From NCBI GenBank assembly GCA_015680905.1, contig CM027378.1, positions 100,709,501 through 100,773,500 of the forward strand: a stretch of DNA of 64,000 nt. The letters run 5' to 3'. Both the position numbers and the translations under genes were made by a program. Positions 11,187 through 22,930 of the stretch are shown here, piece by piece (positions within the stretch are counted from its first letter, which is position 1; the number at the start of each line of letters is the position of its first letter). Below the pieces are notes generated by a model. It saw only the letters and a program-made list of their open reading frames with translations, ran no database searches and was not told the DNA's origin. This stretch comes from Coptis chinensis. Taxonomy: Eukaryota > Streptophyta > Magnoliopsida > Ranunculales > Ranunculaceae.

Positions 11187-11531
11187 GGAAGCTGAATTGT
11201 GGATTCAGAGTTTCTATGTCTGCATTGCCGAAACATGTGTTTATAACAAGGACTTGTTATGGGTGAGTTTAGATTGTAAATTATTGTGGACATCCAGGGA
11301 TTTGTAGCTGGAGCGTCGATACAGTCAATGTAGTAACGTTAAAATGAGAATTTTTAGTTTGGCATTTCTGGGCAGACGATTGATGCTTTCAATTAAGTGC
11401 CAAAGGGGAAAAAATCAAAACGTTTGAGTGTACGATATATATCGGACAACCGACTTATTAAATAAAAACAAAATATATACCGGTAGACTACCTGAATTGA
11501 CCAATTAATCCTCTGACCTTCGTCAATTCCC
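11187..11531. promoter_or_regulatory. Shared divergent promoter region, BAHD copy 1 / SUD1-like ligase
   Basis: Only 345 bp separate the two divergent start codons. A minus-strand TATAAA (11240-11245) serves the BAHD gene. AAAATATATACC near 11468-11480 is a possible TATA element for the ligase. Both 5' UTRs and promoters must fit here, so co-regulation is possible but not shown. Confidence 0.5.
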
Positions 11532-14500
11532 ATGGCGACACCATCTTCATCCGAAAATAATAACAGCAATTCGATGGACACGGAATCGTTCGACCCTCTT
11601 AACATATCGAAAAACAGAAAATACGAGGACGAAGATGACGAGGAAGATGTTTGTAGAATATGTAGAAATAGTGGGGACGATGAAAACCCATTGAGATATC
11701 CATGTGCTTGCAGTGGTAGTATTAAATATGTTCATCAAGATTGTCTCTTACAGTGGCTTAATCATAGCAATGCTAGAAATTGCGAGGTCGGTCTTTTTAT
11801 ATTATTTTACCCACTCTATAATAAATTTAGAAATTAATTTAATGTTTTTTTGTAGGTGTGTAAGCATCCGTTTTCATTCTCACCAGTGTATGCTGAGAAT
11901 GCACCAGTTAGGCTGCCTTTTCAGGAGTTTGTGTTTGGAATTGGGATGAAAGCTTGTCATGTTTTGCACTTCTTCTTGCGTCTTGCTTTTGTGCTCTCTG
12001 TCTGGCTTCTGATTATACCATTTATTACATTTTGGATATGGCGTTTGGCTTTCGTGCGGAGTTTTGGTGAAGCTCATAAGTTGTTTTTGAGACATATATC
12101 TACTACTGTGATTCTTACTGATTGTTTGCATGGGTTTCTGCTGTCCGCTAGTATTGTTTTTATTTTTCTTGGTGCTACTTCTTTGAGGGATTATTTTAGA
12201 CATTTACGAGAGCTAGGTGGGCAGGATGGTGAGAGAGAAGATGAAGGGGTACTTGCTGCGAGAAGGGCTGCGGCAGCAAATAATAGGGTTAATGCTGGTA
12301 TTGGAAATGGTGAAGATGGTATTGGTGGGGCTGGTCAGTTAATTAGGAGAAATGCGGAGAACGTTGCTGCTAGGTTGGAAATGCAGGCAGCACGTCTTGA
12401 GGCTCATGTTGAACAAATGTTTGATGGCTTGGACGATGCTGATGGTGCAGAAGATGTACCTTTTGACGAGCTGGTCGGCATGCAAGGCCCTGTTTTTCAT
12501 TTGGTTGAAAATGCGTTCACTGTAAGTATCTTATTCCATTTCTGCTTTTAATTTCTACATGTTACTTTATGTTCGCATAGACACATGCACACTTATTTGA
12601 TAACACTGCAGAGTTTTTTATCATGATCAATTTTTCGTTCAAAATGAAGCTGATGTTAACTGCTGCAATTTAGTAAAGAATGGAGCAAATTTTATGGAAT
12701 CTGTATTGACGGATTGCCTTTTTTTTTTTTTTTTTTTTAAGATTTTGATTGCACATTTAGACTTGTAGTTTCTGCATTGTCTAATTTCCTTCTAAACTCT
12801 CCTTGATAGGTTTGTAGGTTCTGTAACACAGTGAATCACTTTACCGATACCAAATAGATAAATAGTAGGCGTGTTTTGTAGCACGAAACTCGAGCTTTTG
12901 CCTCTATTTATCAGATTTTTAATTCTAGTATTTTCAAGATGCTATTCTAAGAGAACCCTGATGAGTTTACCTTAGAGGAAGTCATATTATTTTATAATTG
13001 CGTTTGGCGATTATTGATTAACTGGAGATGGCACCAGTTGGTATTTCTTGTTGTAGATTTATCGTTTGCTTGAAGTATTGTAGAAATACAGCCATCCTTT
13101 CTGCATTATAAAGTGAAGTATCGTAGTCTGAAGGGCTCCTCTGCCTGTGCAGGTTCTAGCAAGCAATATAATCTTCCTTGGTGTGGTAATTTTTACGCCA
13201 TTTTCAGTAGGCCGGATTGTTCTCCACTATATATCTAAGCTTTTCTCCTCTCCTACAAGTCCGTTGCTGTCAACTGTTACCCTAATTACGGAGTCAGCTG
13301 TTTCTTCAGCAAATCTCACATTGCAGAATGCATTAACTGCCGTGACGAATTTATCATCTGAAAGCCACAATGATGGGCTTGTTTCTCATGCTGTTGATGT
13401 ACTTGCAGAAACACTTAAAGCGAATACGACCAGTGCAGGTGAAGTCTCGAACAGCATTGGCGGTTCACTTCCAGTTGTCGTATTGGAAGGGACATCTGTT
13501 GGAAGCTCACACCTTTCTGATGTTACTACTCTTGTCGCTGGATACATATTTTTGTCGTCTCTGATTTTTCTCTACCTAGGGGTAGTTGCTCTGATTCGTT
13601 ATAGTAGAGGTGATCCTTTAACTGTTGGGAGGCTTTACGGTATTGCATCTATAGCGGAGGCAATTCCATCCCTTACAAGGCAATTTGTGGCAGCAATGAG
13701 ACATTTACTGACTATGGTTAAGGTTGCTTTCCTTCTGGTTATTGAGCTTGGGGTTTTCCCTTTAATGTGTGGCTGGTGGCTGGATATTTGTACTATTAGG
13801 ATGTTTGGGAAAACAGTTTCTCAAAGAGTTGAATTCTTTTCAGTCTCTCCTCTAGCGAGCTCGTTGATACATTGGATAATTGGGATTGTGTACATGCTAC
13901 AAATAAGCATCTTTGTCAGCCTTCTTCGTGGGGTAACTGTTCTCATCTTGATTTGATATTATTGCAGTGGTTAATTATTTTAATGGCGTGTTGTTCCTTT
14001 TGTTTCTTTTACAAGGATTATAATCATTTAAAAAGATTGAGATTTGTGGCGTTTCAACGAAAATAGTTGCTGCTGCCACCAAAATATATTTCAAAATTTT
14101 CGAAAGACATTTAGACAATGCCCTCATTGGTACTGTAGTTATGTTGGAGGCATAAAGTTTGGCAGCATTCCTTGCTTCTCTTTTTTTTAGAAGATCTTAA
14201 TTTATTGACATTCTTACTTACGATTGTCACGTGTATTCCGCTAATGAGCTTTTTGACTCTCTCATGCTAGGTTTTGCGTAATGGTGTTCTATACTTCCTT
14301 CGGGACCCAGCTGATCCAAACTACAATCCATTTCGTGATCTAATTGATGATCCGGTGCACAAGCATGCTCGTCGGGTTCTGTTATCTGTTGCCGTTTATG
14401 GAAGCTTGATTGTGATGTTAGTATTCATACCAGTGAAACTTGCCATGAGACTAGCACCTTTGGTGTTCCCACTTGATATTTCGTAAGCTCCTGTCTCCTT

Positions 14501-15404
14501 GACATCACTGGTTTGATTGTGCTGCCATAAACATCTCATATGTATGATCTATTTTTTTTCTCACATGGCATTAACAAAGTATTCTTATTGTGTAGTGTAT
14601 CTGACCCATTTACGGAGATTCCTGCGGACATGCTTCTGTTTCAAATTTGTGTACCTTTTGCAATTGAGCATTTTAAACTGCGGGCCACAATTAAAGCCTT
14701 TCTCCATCAATGGTTTACCATAGTTGGATGGGCACTTAGCTTAACTGATTTTCTATTGCCTGGACCTGGTGTAAATGACGGTGGGCAAGAAGTCGGGAAT
14801 GTGCAAGCACAGGACAGGCTACAAGATGGACAACAGGGTGGAGTTGGGCAGCAAGATCAAGCCCTTGTTGTACTTATGAATAATGACGATATGAACAGAG
14901 GCATTCATCCAGTGGCAAGATCTGATATTGCAGAAGAATATGATGCTGATGACCACATTGATTCTGAGTAAGTACATCACACCGTTATGGTATTTTTTGT
15001 TATTATGTATATGTTTTCATGTTGTCAACACAAATCTTGGTAGTTATCTTCAAATTCCATATTACTAGGCGCTGTATCACTGTCTTCTTCAATGAAGGAA
15101 TCTAGATATGTTCTGGCCTTCGGGGACCTTTTCTATTTTCTTGAATGTTACAAGTCCATAGTGAAGTCAATCGGTTGCTACATTTGTTTTTATGTGGGGT
15201 ACTTATTTGGTTGGTTTGCTCTTGGCAGATATGGTTTTGTTCTACGTATTGTTCTGTTGTTGGTGCTTGCATGGATGACTTTACTTGTTTTTAACTCAAC
15301 CTTGATAATTGTACCCATTTCACTTGGACGTGCACTCTTCAATTCCATTCCGCGGCTACCTATAACTCATGGAATTAAGTGTAATGGTAATGCACTTCTG
15401 GACT

Positions 15405-15443
<39 letters not shown>

Positions 15444-17461
15444 TTTTGCCTAATCAATCGCATGCAATCTGATCCTTTTTTGTCCTCATCTTGATTATCC
15501 TTAGATATGTATGCGTTCATTATTGGAATCTACACGATCTGGACATCTTTAGCTGGAGTGAGATATATTATTGAGCAAGTTAGAACTCGGAGAGCAAGGA
15601 TTTTGGCAAACCAAATGTGGAAGTGGTCTAGTATTGTCTTCAAGTGTTCTGCGCTTCTGTCAATATGGGTAAAGGCTAAAAGCTATTTCAGTGCTAATTT
15701 TGCTACGGAGATTATGAAGTTTGTTCTAATTTTTCTCCTTTTTGAATCAGATCTTTGTTATTCCAGTGTTGATTGGCCTACTGTTTGAGCTTTTGGTGAT
15801 TGTGCCAATGAGAGTGCCTGTGGATGAGAGCCCAGTTTTTCTTTTGTATCAGGATTGGGCATTGGGGCTAGTCTTTCTTAAGATCTGGACCAGACTGGTA
15901 GATACTGTCTCACCTTTCTTTTTTATTTATTTATTTTTTGATAATTACAAACTGATTTCTAGTTTATTGCATCTAGCTATTCAAGTATTTAAAGACTAGG
16001 TACTTGTCTGAGTGTGGTCTACCGTAGCACTGTACCATATATTTCATATTTGTGATTGTAAATGTGGTGCCCTTGTAGGGGTTGGATTGTTTCTCCCAGT
16101 TATGCACCATAATGTAACTTAGAATTTTGGTTAAGGTCTGTTGTTCTTGGAACTTACCTGATTGGTTTGTTGTAGACCTCTGTAACGCACACTTATTATG
16201 CTGTGTTCTTTGAAAAGAATTTAGCTGTGGTGGAAGAGTTCAACCATGAGAGAAACTGCGAGCAGGATGCTACAACCATAAGCAAAAGTTAGTGAGAAAA
16301 ACCATGCAGCAAAATAGGTAGTGAGTTTGCTTTTAAAAGAAGCTTGATGAAGATAGGGGACTGGAGATGGAGGAGTTGAACTGAGAAGTTTGGTGATTTG
16401 AGAATGTGATTCCCTTGAAGTTTGGCTCCCAGACACACAACACTTTTAGTACATGGAAAATGGAAATGGGTTTCCTCTCAATTGCAGGATATCAAGCAGA
16501 CTATAGATGATAATGCGATGCTGAAAATTGCTGATATGCCCCATATATGTTTGCCTTTTCTACTTAATTATGCGTGTTCCCGTAACATCATTAGGATTAT
16601 GATATTACTACCAAGAGTGCCAGGTTTTCTTTAAAGTTTCAAATGTGAGCAATGGTTAGGCAATAATTTGTGGACTCCTAATCTAAATGGATATCCTCTT
16701 TTCTGAAACTGTATCTTAATGGATCCTACTTCATATTTTCATAATACCCTTAATCTCTTTAAAGCTTTGGTGATTTGGAAACCAGTTCACATCTTATTTA
16801 TAGCTAGTCTACATATTTGGTTTTTGATGTATGTGAAACTGATTTCAATGGTAAGGTTATATTTCTACAAGTGGATACTAGTGATGGATTTTGTAATTTG
16901 TCAGTCACTTTGTCTCGTTAACCCTTGATGTTTATTGGACTTTTCTGTTTCTCTATTTTGGAACAGGTTATGTTGGATCACATGACACCTCTGGTCGATG
17001 AGAGTTGGCGGCTGAAGTTTCAGAGGGTAAGAGAGGATGGTTTCTCCCGAATGCGGGGGCTTTGGGTGCTCCGGGAAATTGTAATTCCAATCATCATGAA
17101 GTTGCTGACAGCACTGTGTGTTCCTTATGTGTTTGCGAGAGGGATGTTCCCTGTGCTTGGATATTCATTGATTGTGAACTCAGCTGTCTACCGTTTTGCC
17201 TGGGTGGGATGCCTCTGTATTAGTTTACTGTGTTTTTGTGCAAAAAGATTTCATGTTTGGTTTTCCAACCTACACAATGCTATTAGAGATGACCGGTATT
17301 TAATTGGTCGGAGGCTGCATAATTTTGGAGAAGCTGGATCCCAGGAGAGACATGAAACTGAGACAGTCCCAGAGACTGAAGATGTTGGTGTGCTGGGTGT
17401 TGGTAATATTCAACATGAACAAGGAGTGGATGTTGGGCTGAGACTACGGCGCCCTAATTGA
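11532..17461 (+). CDS. SUD1: DOA10/MARCH6-type membrane RING-CH E3 ubiquitin ligase, SUD1/CER9-like
   Basis: Endoplasmic-reticulum ubiquitin ligase for ER-associated degradation; the Arabidopsis orthologue (SUD1/CER9) affects HMG-CoA reductase activity and cuticular wax and cutin. Nine exons with GT-AG borders and consistent phases: 11532-11786, 11856-12521, 13153-13932, 14271-14482, 14596-14967, 15229-15386, 15505-15668, 15751-15897, 16967-17461. They total 3249 nt, 1082 aa (the Arabidopsis protein is about 1100). The N-terminal RING-CH is C4HC3: C41, C44, C58, C60, H68, C71, C84, C87. Many hydrophobic segments follow (for example FVLSVWLLIIPFITFWIW), with the conserved loop ending FDGLDDADGAEDVPFDELVG in exon 2. 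The C-terminus ends in a soluble tail (LRLRRPN). Intron 2 holds a poly-T run, intron 6 an (AT)n run, and intron 8 (1069 bp) an antisense open frame. No frame break is seen. Confidence 0.96.
16221..16436 (-). other. Antisense open frame inside ligase intron 8
   Basis: A 71-codon minus-strand frame with no ATG at its start. It has a Ser/Pro-rich N-terminal part and one hydrophobic segment (AAWFFSLTFAYGCSILLAV), with more gene-like composition than the rest of the intron. I do not recognise it. It could be a captured exon or retroposed fragment, or chance. Confidence 0.25.
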
Positions 17462-18029
17462 ATGAATCCTCAAATCTAGGTCTACCTTTGTATGGTGTGG
17501 TGACTAATGTTTGGCATTCCAGGGACTGCTGCTGTGTTTGGCTTGATCCTGCCTTCTTGGGTTGATTGGTTTTGGATCTACACTTTGAACCATGGAGGTG
17601 CTTGAGCTTTTCAAAATGTATTTGAAACAACTTATTATGAGGCGGAGCTTGTTAGTTATCCCTTGTATAGTTTAGGAGATCAAGATAGTTGGTTGCTGTT
17701 TCTTACACTCGTCTGTCTGGGAGTTTTAATCAATGTAAGTTGTCTATACGAAATGGAGTTTCCACATCTGAATCTGTTCTCACTTGTATGAAATTGTAAT
17801 TCATATTTGACAATGTACTTATTGGGGATGGTCGAATGGAAAAGTTTAAATAGCCAGATTCTGTTTCTTTATCTCTTGACTCTATTCTATCATGCGTCGA
17901 AATATTTGTTTGCTAACCAGTCAAACTTAGTTATTTTGTATATCACTGGGGGATACTACATTCATATTTATCTTTCAATGCAATTTTATTTGATTTGGTT
18001 GAATTTCATATAGCCTGAAAAAATTGGTA
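17462..18029. other. 3' UTR of the ligase gene and convergent spacer
   Basis: Spacer between the stop codon of the SUD1-like gene and the stop of the second BAHD gene, which are convergent. It presumably holds both 3' UTRs. Nothing else is seen. Confidence 0.5.
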
Positions 18030-19376
18030 CTATTGGGGAACAGATACTGCATCCATAAATTCCTCATTTGACAGAAGGGCATCCATAGACTTGGGGGGAA
18101 GACACACTTCTACATCCACGCTTCCGCCTCCTTCACAACCTGGGTAAGATGACACTTTTCCGTCGAACTTGGCTCCATATCCACTGCGAGCTGCAACAGG
18201 TTTTCCCCATCCGAAGTTGTTGTACATGTCGAATTTTGGTGAGCTCCCCATCATCAAGCTGTCCACGTCAAAGAATCGTCCAAACTGGTAGATCAAAGGA
18301 GCATTAACCCACTCCTCCAGGAACACACACACCTTGTTGTTGTCGTGAGCAGATATGGCCTGGTTTAGCAGCCATGCTGACCACCCAAGGTTATTAGCTA
18401 GTAGTTCACCTGCAGTGGTTGTCCCTTTCACTGTTTGGATGCAGTTGCCGAAGTAGTTTTTACACAAAGGTGGGTGCAGTCTGGATCGGTTGTCAATGGC
18501 TAACCTACAACTTGTATTCTGGTCAGCAGGCAGAAGACGAGCTTGCGTGATGGATTTCCAAACAAATGCACTGAGTGCCTGGAAAGAAGAGATTTTATTC
18601 GTATTCTGCTCGGAGTTTGCTCTTGCTTTAAGCTGTGCAATTGATTTTGCTGAGAAGTGGAACATTCTCTCCCTGAGCAGTGGGGGAGTGTATCTTTCTA
18701 TGAACTCATCGTGGTGGGAGAAGGGAAGGTTGATGCTAGGGCCTTGGTTATCCATAAACCAGCGTTTGGTAATAGGTGGGCGTGAAATGCATTCATCATT
18801 TCCTTCTTTTCTTGCAGATATCTCGGACCAAGTATTAAAGAAATGCCAGAATGATGTACCATCAGCTACAGAATGATTGATAGAGCAGCCAACAAAGTAG
18901 CCGTCAAGAAGCTCTGTGACTTGCACAGCTAGCAAAGGCAACGTATGACCATCATGATTAACTACTCCATTGAAGGCGAAAAAAGATTCAACAAATGGAG
19001 GTACATCGGCAGCGGAGGTAATATCAGCTACTGTTAAATCTGCGACAGCATGGATGAACTCAGCTCCTGGAGCATCAGTGCAGTCTATGACGACATGGTA
19101 AGAAGGTGGGTCAGCACCTTTCTTAGTAACAAGGCGGCCTGAGAGAGGGAAGAAATGGGTGAGTGCTCTCGAGAGAGAGTCCTTGAGATGTTCAATGATG
19201 GTTTGCATATCCACATCTGGTGGTTTTGTGAAGAGAAGACCCTTCTGAATGTAGTTTACAGAGAGCATGGCGAGATCCCATGGTGTCAAATAACATGGTT
19301 TCTGTGACTCTTCTGTAACACAATGAGGCTTGACGGCCCAGCTTGACACGCGACGAACCTCTGATCCTTGACCCAT
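18030..19376 (-). CDS. BAHD acyltransferase (HXXXD family), copy 2
   Basis: An intact 448 aa single-exon paralogue of the gene at 9831-11186, clearly alignable over the full length (shared CYLTPWDL, LTHFFPLSGRLVTKK, ITKRWF, NNLGWSA). The catalytic motif is HSVAD (168-172, in SINHSVADGTSFWHF). The second BAHD motif reads NFGWG at 387-391: the usual Asp is Asn here, while copy 1 keeps DFGWG. That Asp is structural (salt bridge) rather than catalytic, so activity may be kept or altered. The start at 19376 aligns with that of copy 1. It is an acyl-CoA-dependent acyltransferase of the At3g50280-like group; the substrate is unknown. It converges on the ligase gene and is followed upstream by repeats. 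Confidence 0.94.
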   Translation of the reverse strand: MGQGSEVRRVSSWAVKPHCVTEESQKPCYLTPWDLAMLSVNYIQKGLLFTKPPDVDMQTIIEHLKDSLSRALTHFFPLSGRLVTKKGADPPSYHVVIDCTDAPGAEFIHAVADLTVADITSAADVPPFVESFFAFNGVVNHDGHTLPLLAVQVTELLDGYFVGCSINHSVADGTSFWHFFNTWSEISARKEGNDECISRPPITKRWFMDNQGPSINLPFSHHDEFIERYTPPLLRERMFHFSAKSIAQLKARANSEQNTNKISSFQALSAFVWKSITQARLLPADQNTSCRLAIDNRSRLHPPLCKNYFGNCIQTVKGTTTAGELLANNLGWSAWLLNQAISAHDNNKVCVFLEEWVNAPLIYQFGRFFDVDSLMMGSSPKFDMYNNFGWGKPVAARSGYGAKFDGKVSSYPGCEGGGSVDVEVCLPPKSMDALLSNEEFMDAVSVPQ

Positions 19377-19560
19377 TGGAGGTAACTAGTAATAGAAGTG
19401 TCACTGAAGACTGAAACTCTAGTTCTTTTACTGGTTTCTTGATCGTTGTTAGTCTATGTGCAATGGCTTCAGATGGGGTGTTATATTCCTGGCTGGTGTA
19501 CAAACAAGTCAACGAAATGAAATACACTGCGCATCTTCTGTTAATATATATATATATAAC

Positions 19561-20348
19561 TTCAAAGGTGAGTGGATGGGACTGAGTCCTTTGTCAAAGA
19601 AGTACATCTTATTATATAGAAAAATATGGGGTTAAACAATACCGTGGTAGAGTCGTAATTTTTTGGTTTTAGCGTAGCAATTTCGTAGTTTCGTGATTTG
19701 TTTTTTGGTGGGCAAAACGGTGACAGTTTTGTAGATTTCATCAAATACAACGGTGACAAAATTTGAAGTCTTTTTCTTTTTAAAAGAATAAAAAAATGTG
19801 AAAAAAGTGATTTCGTCAACTCACATGGTCTACTAAAAAATTAGTAATAAAAACCGTGTTGAAAAAACGTGGCTTATTCCATTCACAAAGCTAGTATCTA
19901 TAATACAAAACAATTTAGTTTTTAAACAAGTTATAAGAACTTAAGTGGTGGTCCTTCAAAGGTGAGTGGATGGGACCAAGTCCTTTGTCAAAGAAGTATA
20001 TCTTATTATATAGAAAAATATGGGGTTAAAAAATACAGTGGTAGAATCGTAATTTTTTGGTTTTTGCGTAGCAATTTCGTAGTTTTGTGATTTGTTTTTT
20101 GGTGGGCAAAACGGTGACAGTTTTGTAGATTTCATCAAATACAACAGTGGCAAAATTTGAAGTCTTTTTCTTTTAGAAAAATAAAAAAAATGTGAAAAAA
20201 GTGATTTCGTCAACTCACGTGGTCTACTAAAAAATTAGTAATAAAAAACATGTTGAAAAAACGTGGCTTACTCCATTCACAAAGCTAGTATCTATAATAC
20301 AAAACAACTCAGTTTTTAAGCAGAGTTATAAGGGCTTAAGTGGTGGTC
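19561..20348. repeat. Tandem duplication, 394 bp unit, carrying Helitron 5' ends
   Basis: Two copies (19561-19954 and 19955-20348) begin TTCAAAGGTGAGTGGATGGG and end in the first ~58 bases of a Helitron 5' terminus. They differ by scattered substitutions and small indels. A 45 bp piece of the same unit recurs at 30773-30815. Each copy contains a parallel 85-codon minus-strand frame, which has no recognisable product. Confidence 0.85.
19897..19954 (+). mobile_element. Helitron 5' terminus (truncated)
   Basis: A/TCTATAATACAAAAC..., the first of the series of Helitron left ends. It is cut after GTGGTCC by the junction of the 394 bp tandem duplication. Confidence 0.65.
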
Positions 20349-20470
20349 CTGATTTTCTCGGGATCTGTACTAATGTTTGAAGAGTCCTATTTACTTAATG
20401 CTTGAAGAGTCTTATTATCTGGATCTCTGCTAATGCTTGAAGAGTCCTATTTACCTAATACTCTAAAATA
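20291..20470 (+). mobile_element. Helitron 5' terminus and subterminal region
   Basis: TCTATAATACAAAACAACTC follows an A, as expected for AT-targeted Helitron insertion, and continues into the shared block GTGGTGGTCCTGATTTTCTC. The body is replaced by the duplicated DNA at 20471-22102, so its own 3' end cannot be assigned. Confidence 0.6.
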
Positions 20471-21140
20471 GACAAAAACCTCCAAAACCTGACTAAACCT
20501 TCAAAACCCTTTTTTTTCATGCCCAAAAAAACTTAAACGAAAATCATCAAGCCAAAAGCTGCTAATAGACCGGTTTTTTTCCAATTTTATTCCCAAAATC
20601 CGCGTTTATTATTTTTGGCAAAATATATATAGGATAACTTGCCATTGTTTTCTCCTTAAAGTAAACACAAGCTTGACAAAGTACCTCCAGACTAAACACT
20701 CAAGTACTAATGGATAAATGGATGAGGCTATAGAGAATAGAGGAAAAGGAATCAACGTATATACAAATGGATTCAATCTTGTAAACATTGGCGAGTAGTT
20801 TTGTTGACAAAAACCTCCAAAACCTGACTAAACCTTCAAAACCCTTTTTTTTCATGCCCAAAAAAACTTAAACGAAAATCATCAAGCCAAAAGCTGCTAA
20901 TAGACCGGTTTTTTTCCAATTTTATTCCCAAAATCCGCGTTTATTATTTTTGGCAAAATATATATAGGATAACTTGCCATTGTTTTCTCCTTAAAGTAAA
21001 CACAAGCTTGACAAAGTACCTCCAGACTAAACACTCAAGTACTAATGGATAAATGGATGAGGCTATAGAGAATAGAGGAAAAGGAATCAACGTATATACA
21101 AATGGATTCAATCTTGTAAACATTGGCGAGTAGTTTTGTT
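20471..21140. repeat. Apparently identical tandem duplication, 335 bp unit
   Basis: Copies 20471-20805 and 20806-21140 begin GACAAAAACCTCCAAAACC and run through TGGCAAAATATATATAGG to GGCGAGTAGTTTTGTT. Reading them side by side I see no difference. Non-coding. Confidence 0.9.
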
Positions 21141-21302
21141 GAATCCCTTCTCCTATGGGTTTGTTTCATAGTTTTATGAATAGAGAATTTCCAATATTGA
21201 GGTTGGATCTATCACTCCATGATCAACACATATCAGCTGATCCTATGTTAATTTTGGAGGGATCAGGTAAGGCTGCAAGGCACCATTGTCAGTGTTATTT
21301 CC

Positions 21303-22102
21303 TTCAAATGACTTCTCACACATCACGCTTGGAACCTAGACCCACCCACCCCAAAAAAATAAAACTACACATTGAAAATAGAACAAATGATATAATGTGG
21401 TGACTTGACTGCCAGTCCATGTACTTCGATTTAAGAATGAACTAGCATATAGTGTTAAGACGAAGAAAAAGGTAAAATTTATCATTGGCCATTTATCAAA
21501 ACTACGCAACAGTCCTTTACAAGTGGTAAAATGATTTAATGCTCAAAGGACAAGAGAACATAAAAACAACACTACTAATCTAACATTCTTGATAGCTTTT
21601 GGAAGAACAACACCTTCGTCTTCTAGAAACAGAATCTGCTTCATGATCTCCCTGGTAAAACCACAGTCTTACCATTCATCATCCATGTTATGTCATGTTT
21701 CTTTCAAATGACTTCTCACACATCACGTTTGGAACCTAGACCACCCACCCCAAAAAAAATAAAACTACACATTGAAAATATAACAAATGATATAATGTGG
21801 TGACTTGACTGCCAGTCCATGTACTTTGATTTAAGAATGGACTAGCATATAGTGTTAAGACGAAGAAAAAGGTAAAATTTATCATTAGCCATTTATCAAA
21901 ACTATGCAACAGTCCTTTACAAGTGGTAAAATGATTTAATGCTTAAAGGACAAGAGAGCATAAAAAACAATACTACTAATCTAACATTCTTGATAGCTTT
22001 AGGAAGAACAACACCTTCGTCTTCTAGAAACAGAATCTGCTTCATGATCTCCCTGTAAAACCACAGTCTTACCATTCATCATCCATGTTATGTCATGTTT
22101 CT
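21303..22102. repeat. Tandem duplication, 410 bp unit, possible captured gene fragment
   Basis: Copies start at 21303 and 21713 (TTCAAATGACTTCTCACAC) and end near CATCCATGTTATGTCATG; they differ at about a dozen places. On the minus strand each contains a splice-acceptor-like TTTTACCAG followed by a short open stretch REIMKQILFLEDEGVVLPK. This could be an exon fragment captured by a Helitron, but I cannot name the source gene. Confidence 0.7.
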
Positions 22103-22119
22103 ATGCTATATATTTCAAT

Positions 22120-22283
22120 CTATGCTTGAAGAGTCCTATTTACCTGGATCTCTACTAATGCTTGAAGAGTCCTATTTACTTAATACTCTAAAATAGATAA
22201 AAACCTCCAAAACCCGACTAAACCTTCAAAACCCCTTTTCTTCACACCCAAAAAAACTTAAACGAAAATCATCAAGCCAAAGC
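22120..22283. repeat. Partial third copy of the 20.4-20.55 kb segment
   Basis: GCTTGAAGAGTCCTATTTAC through AAACGAAAATCATCAAGCC repeats the sequence at about 20397-20555, including the start of the 335 bp unit, with a few substitutions. Confidence 0.7.
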
Positions 22284-22294
22284 CATGGTACAAA

Positions 22295-22930
22295 TCTATA
22301 ATACAAAACAACTTAGTTTTTAAACAAGTTATAAGGGCTTAAGTGGTGGTCCTGATTTCCTCGGGATTTGTGTTAATGCTTGAAGAGTCGTATTTACATA
22401 ATACTCTAAAATAGACAAAAACCTCCAAAATCTATTTACTTAATACTAAAGTGTCTGCTTGAAGAGTCCTATTTACCTAATACTCTAAATTAGACAAAAA
22501 CCTCCAAAACATACTAAACCTCCAAAACCCCGACTAAAAACCTCAAAAACCCTTTTTTCTTCACGCAAACTCCCATTTTCTTCACACAAATAGGTGTAGT
22601 TATTTCACATATTAAATTATATAATTGTTTCATTGTTTAAATAACCCTATAGTTTCTCCTACCGTTTGAGAAACATGTATAAATTGAATATGGATTACAC
22701 AAGGAATGAACAGTTAAAGTTGTCTACGTACACTTCGCTTCTGGATGAACAAATTGTTCTCAATACATATACTCGGCTAAGATGATTTCTAAGGCATATT
22801 CAGTTAAGGGTATCACAATGACACTAACAAGTTCAATTTAAATGTCAAAGAAAAAAAATGGTAATTCTACTGTAAAGGTTAAATTTATGTGTATTCATTT
22901 AATTATGACTCGAGTGGCGTAGCCACGGGT
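22295..22930 (+). mobile_element. Short non-autonomous Helitron
   Basis: It starts A/TCTATAATACAAAACAAC (22295) and ends at the 3' hairpin GTGGCGTAGCCAC (22914-22926) followed by GGGTT. The final CTAG has been lost where it joins the next element. About 640 bp, non-coding. Confidence 0.65.

Noticed and set aside
18490-18876. 128-codon plus-strand open frame
   Set aside because: Antisense shadow of BAHD copy 2.
19562-20213. Two parallel 85-codon minus-strand frames as a duplicated gene
   Set aside because: They are parallel only because the DNA is a 394 bp tandem repeat; Lys/Ser-rich, no motif, no start context.
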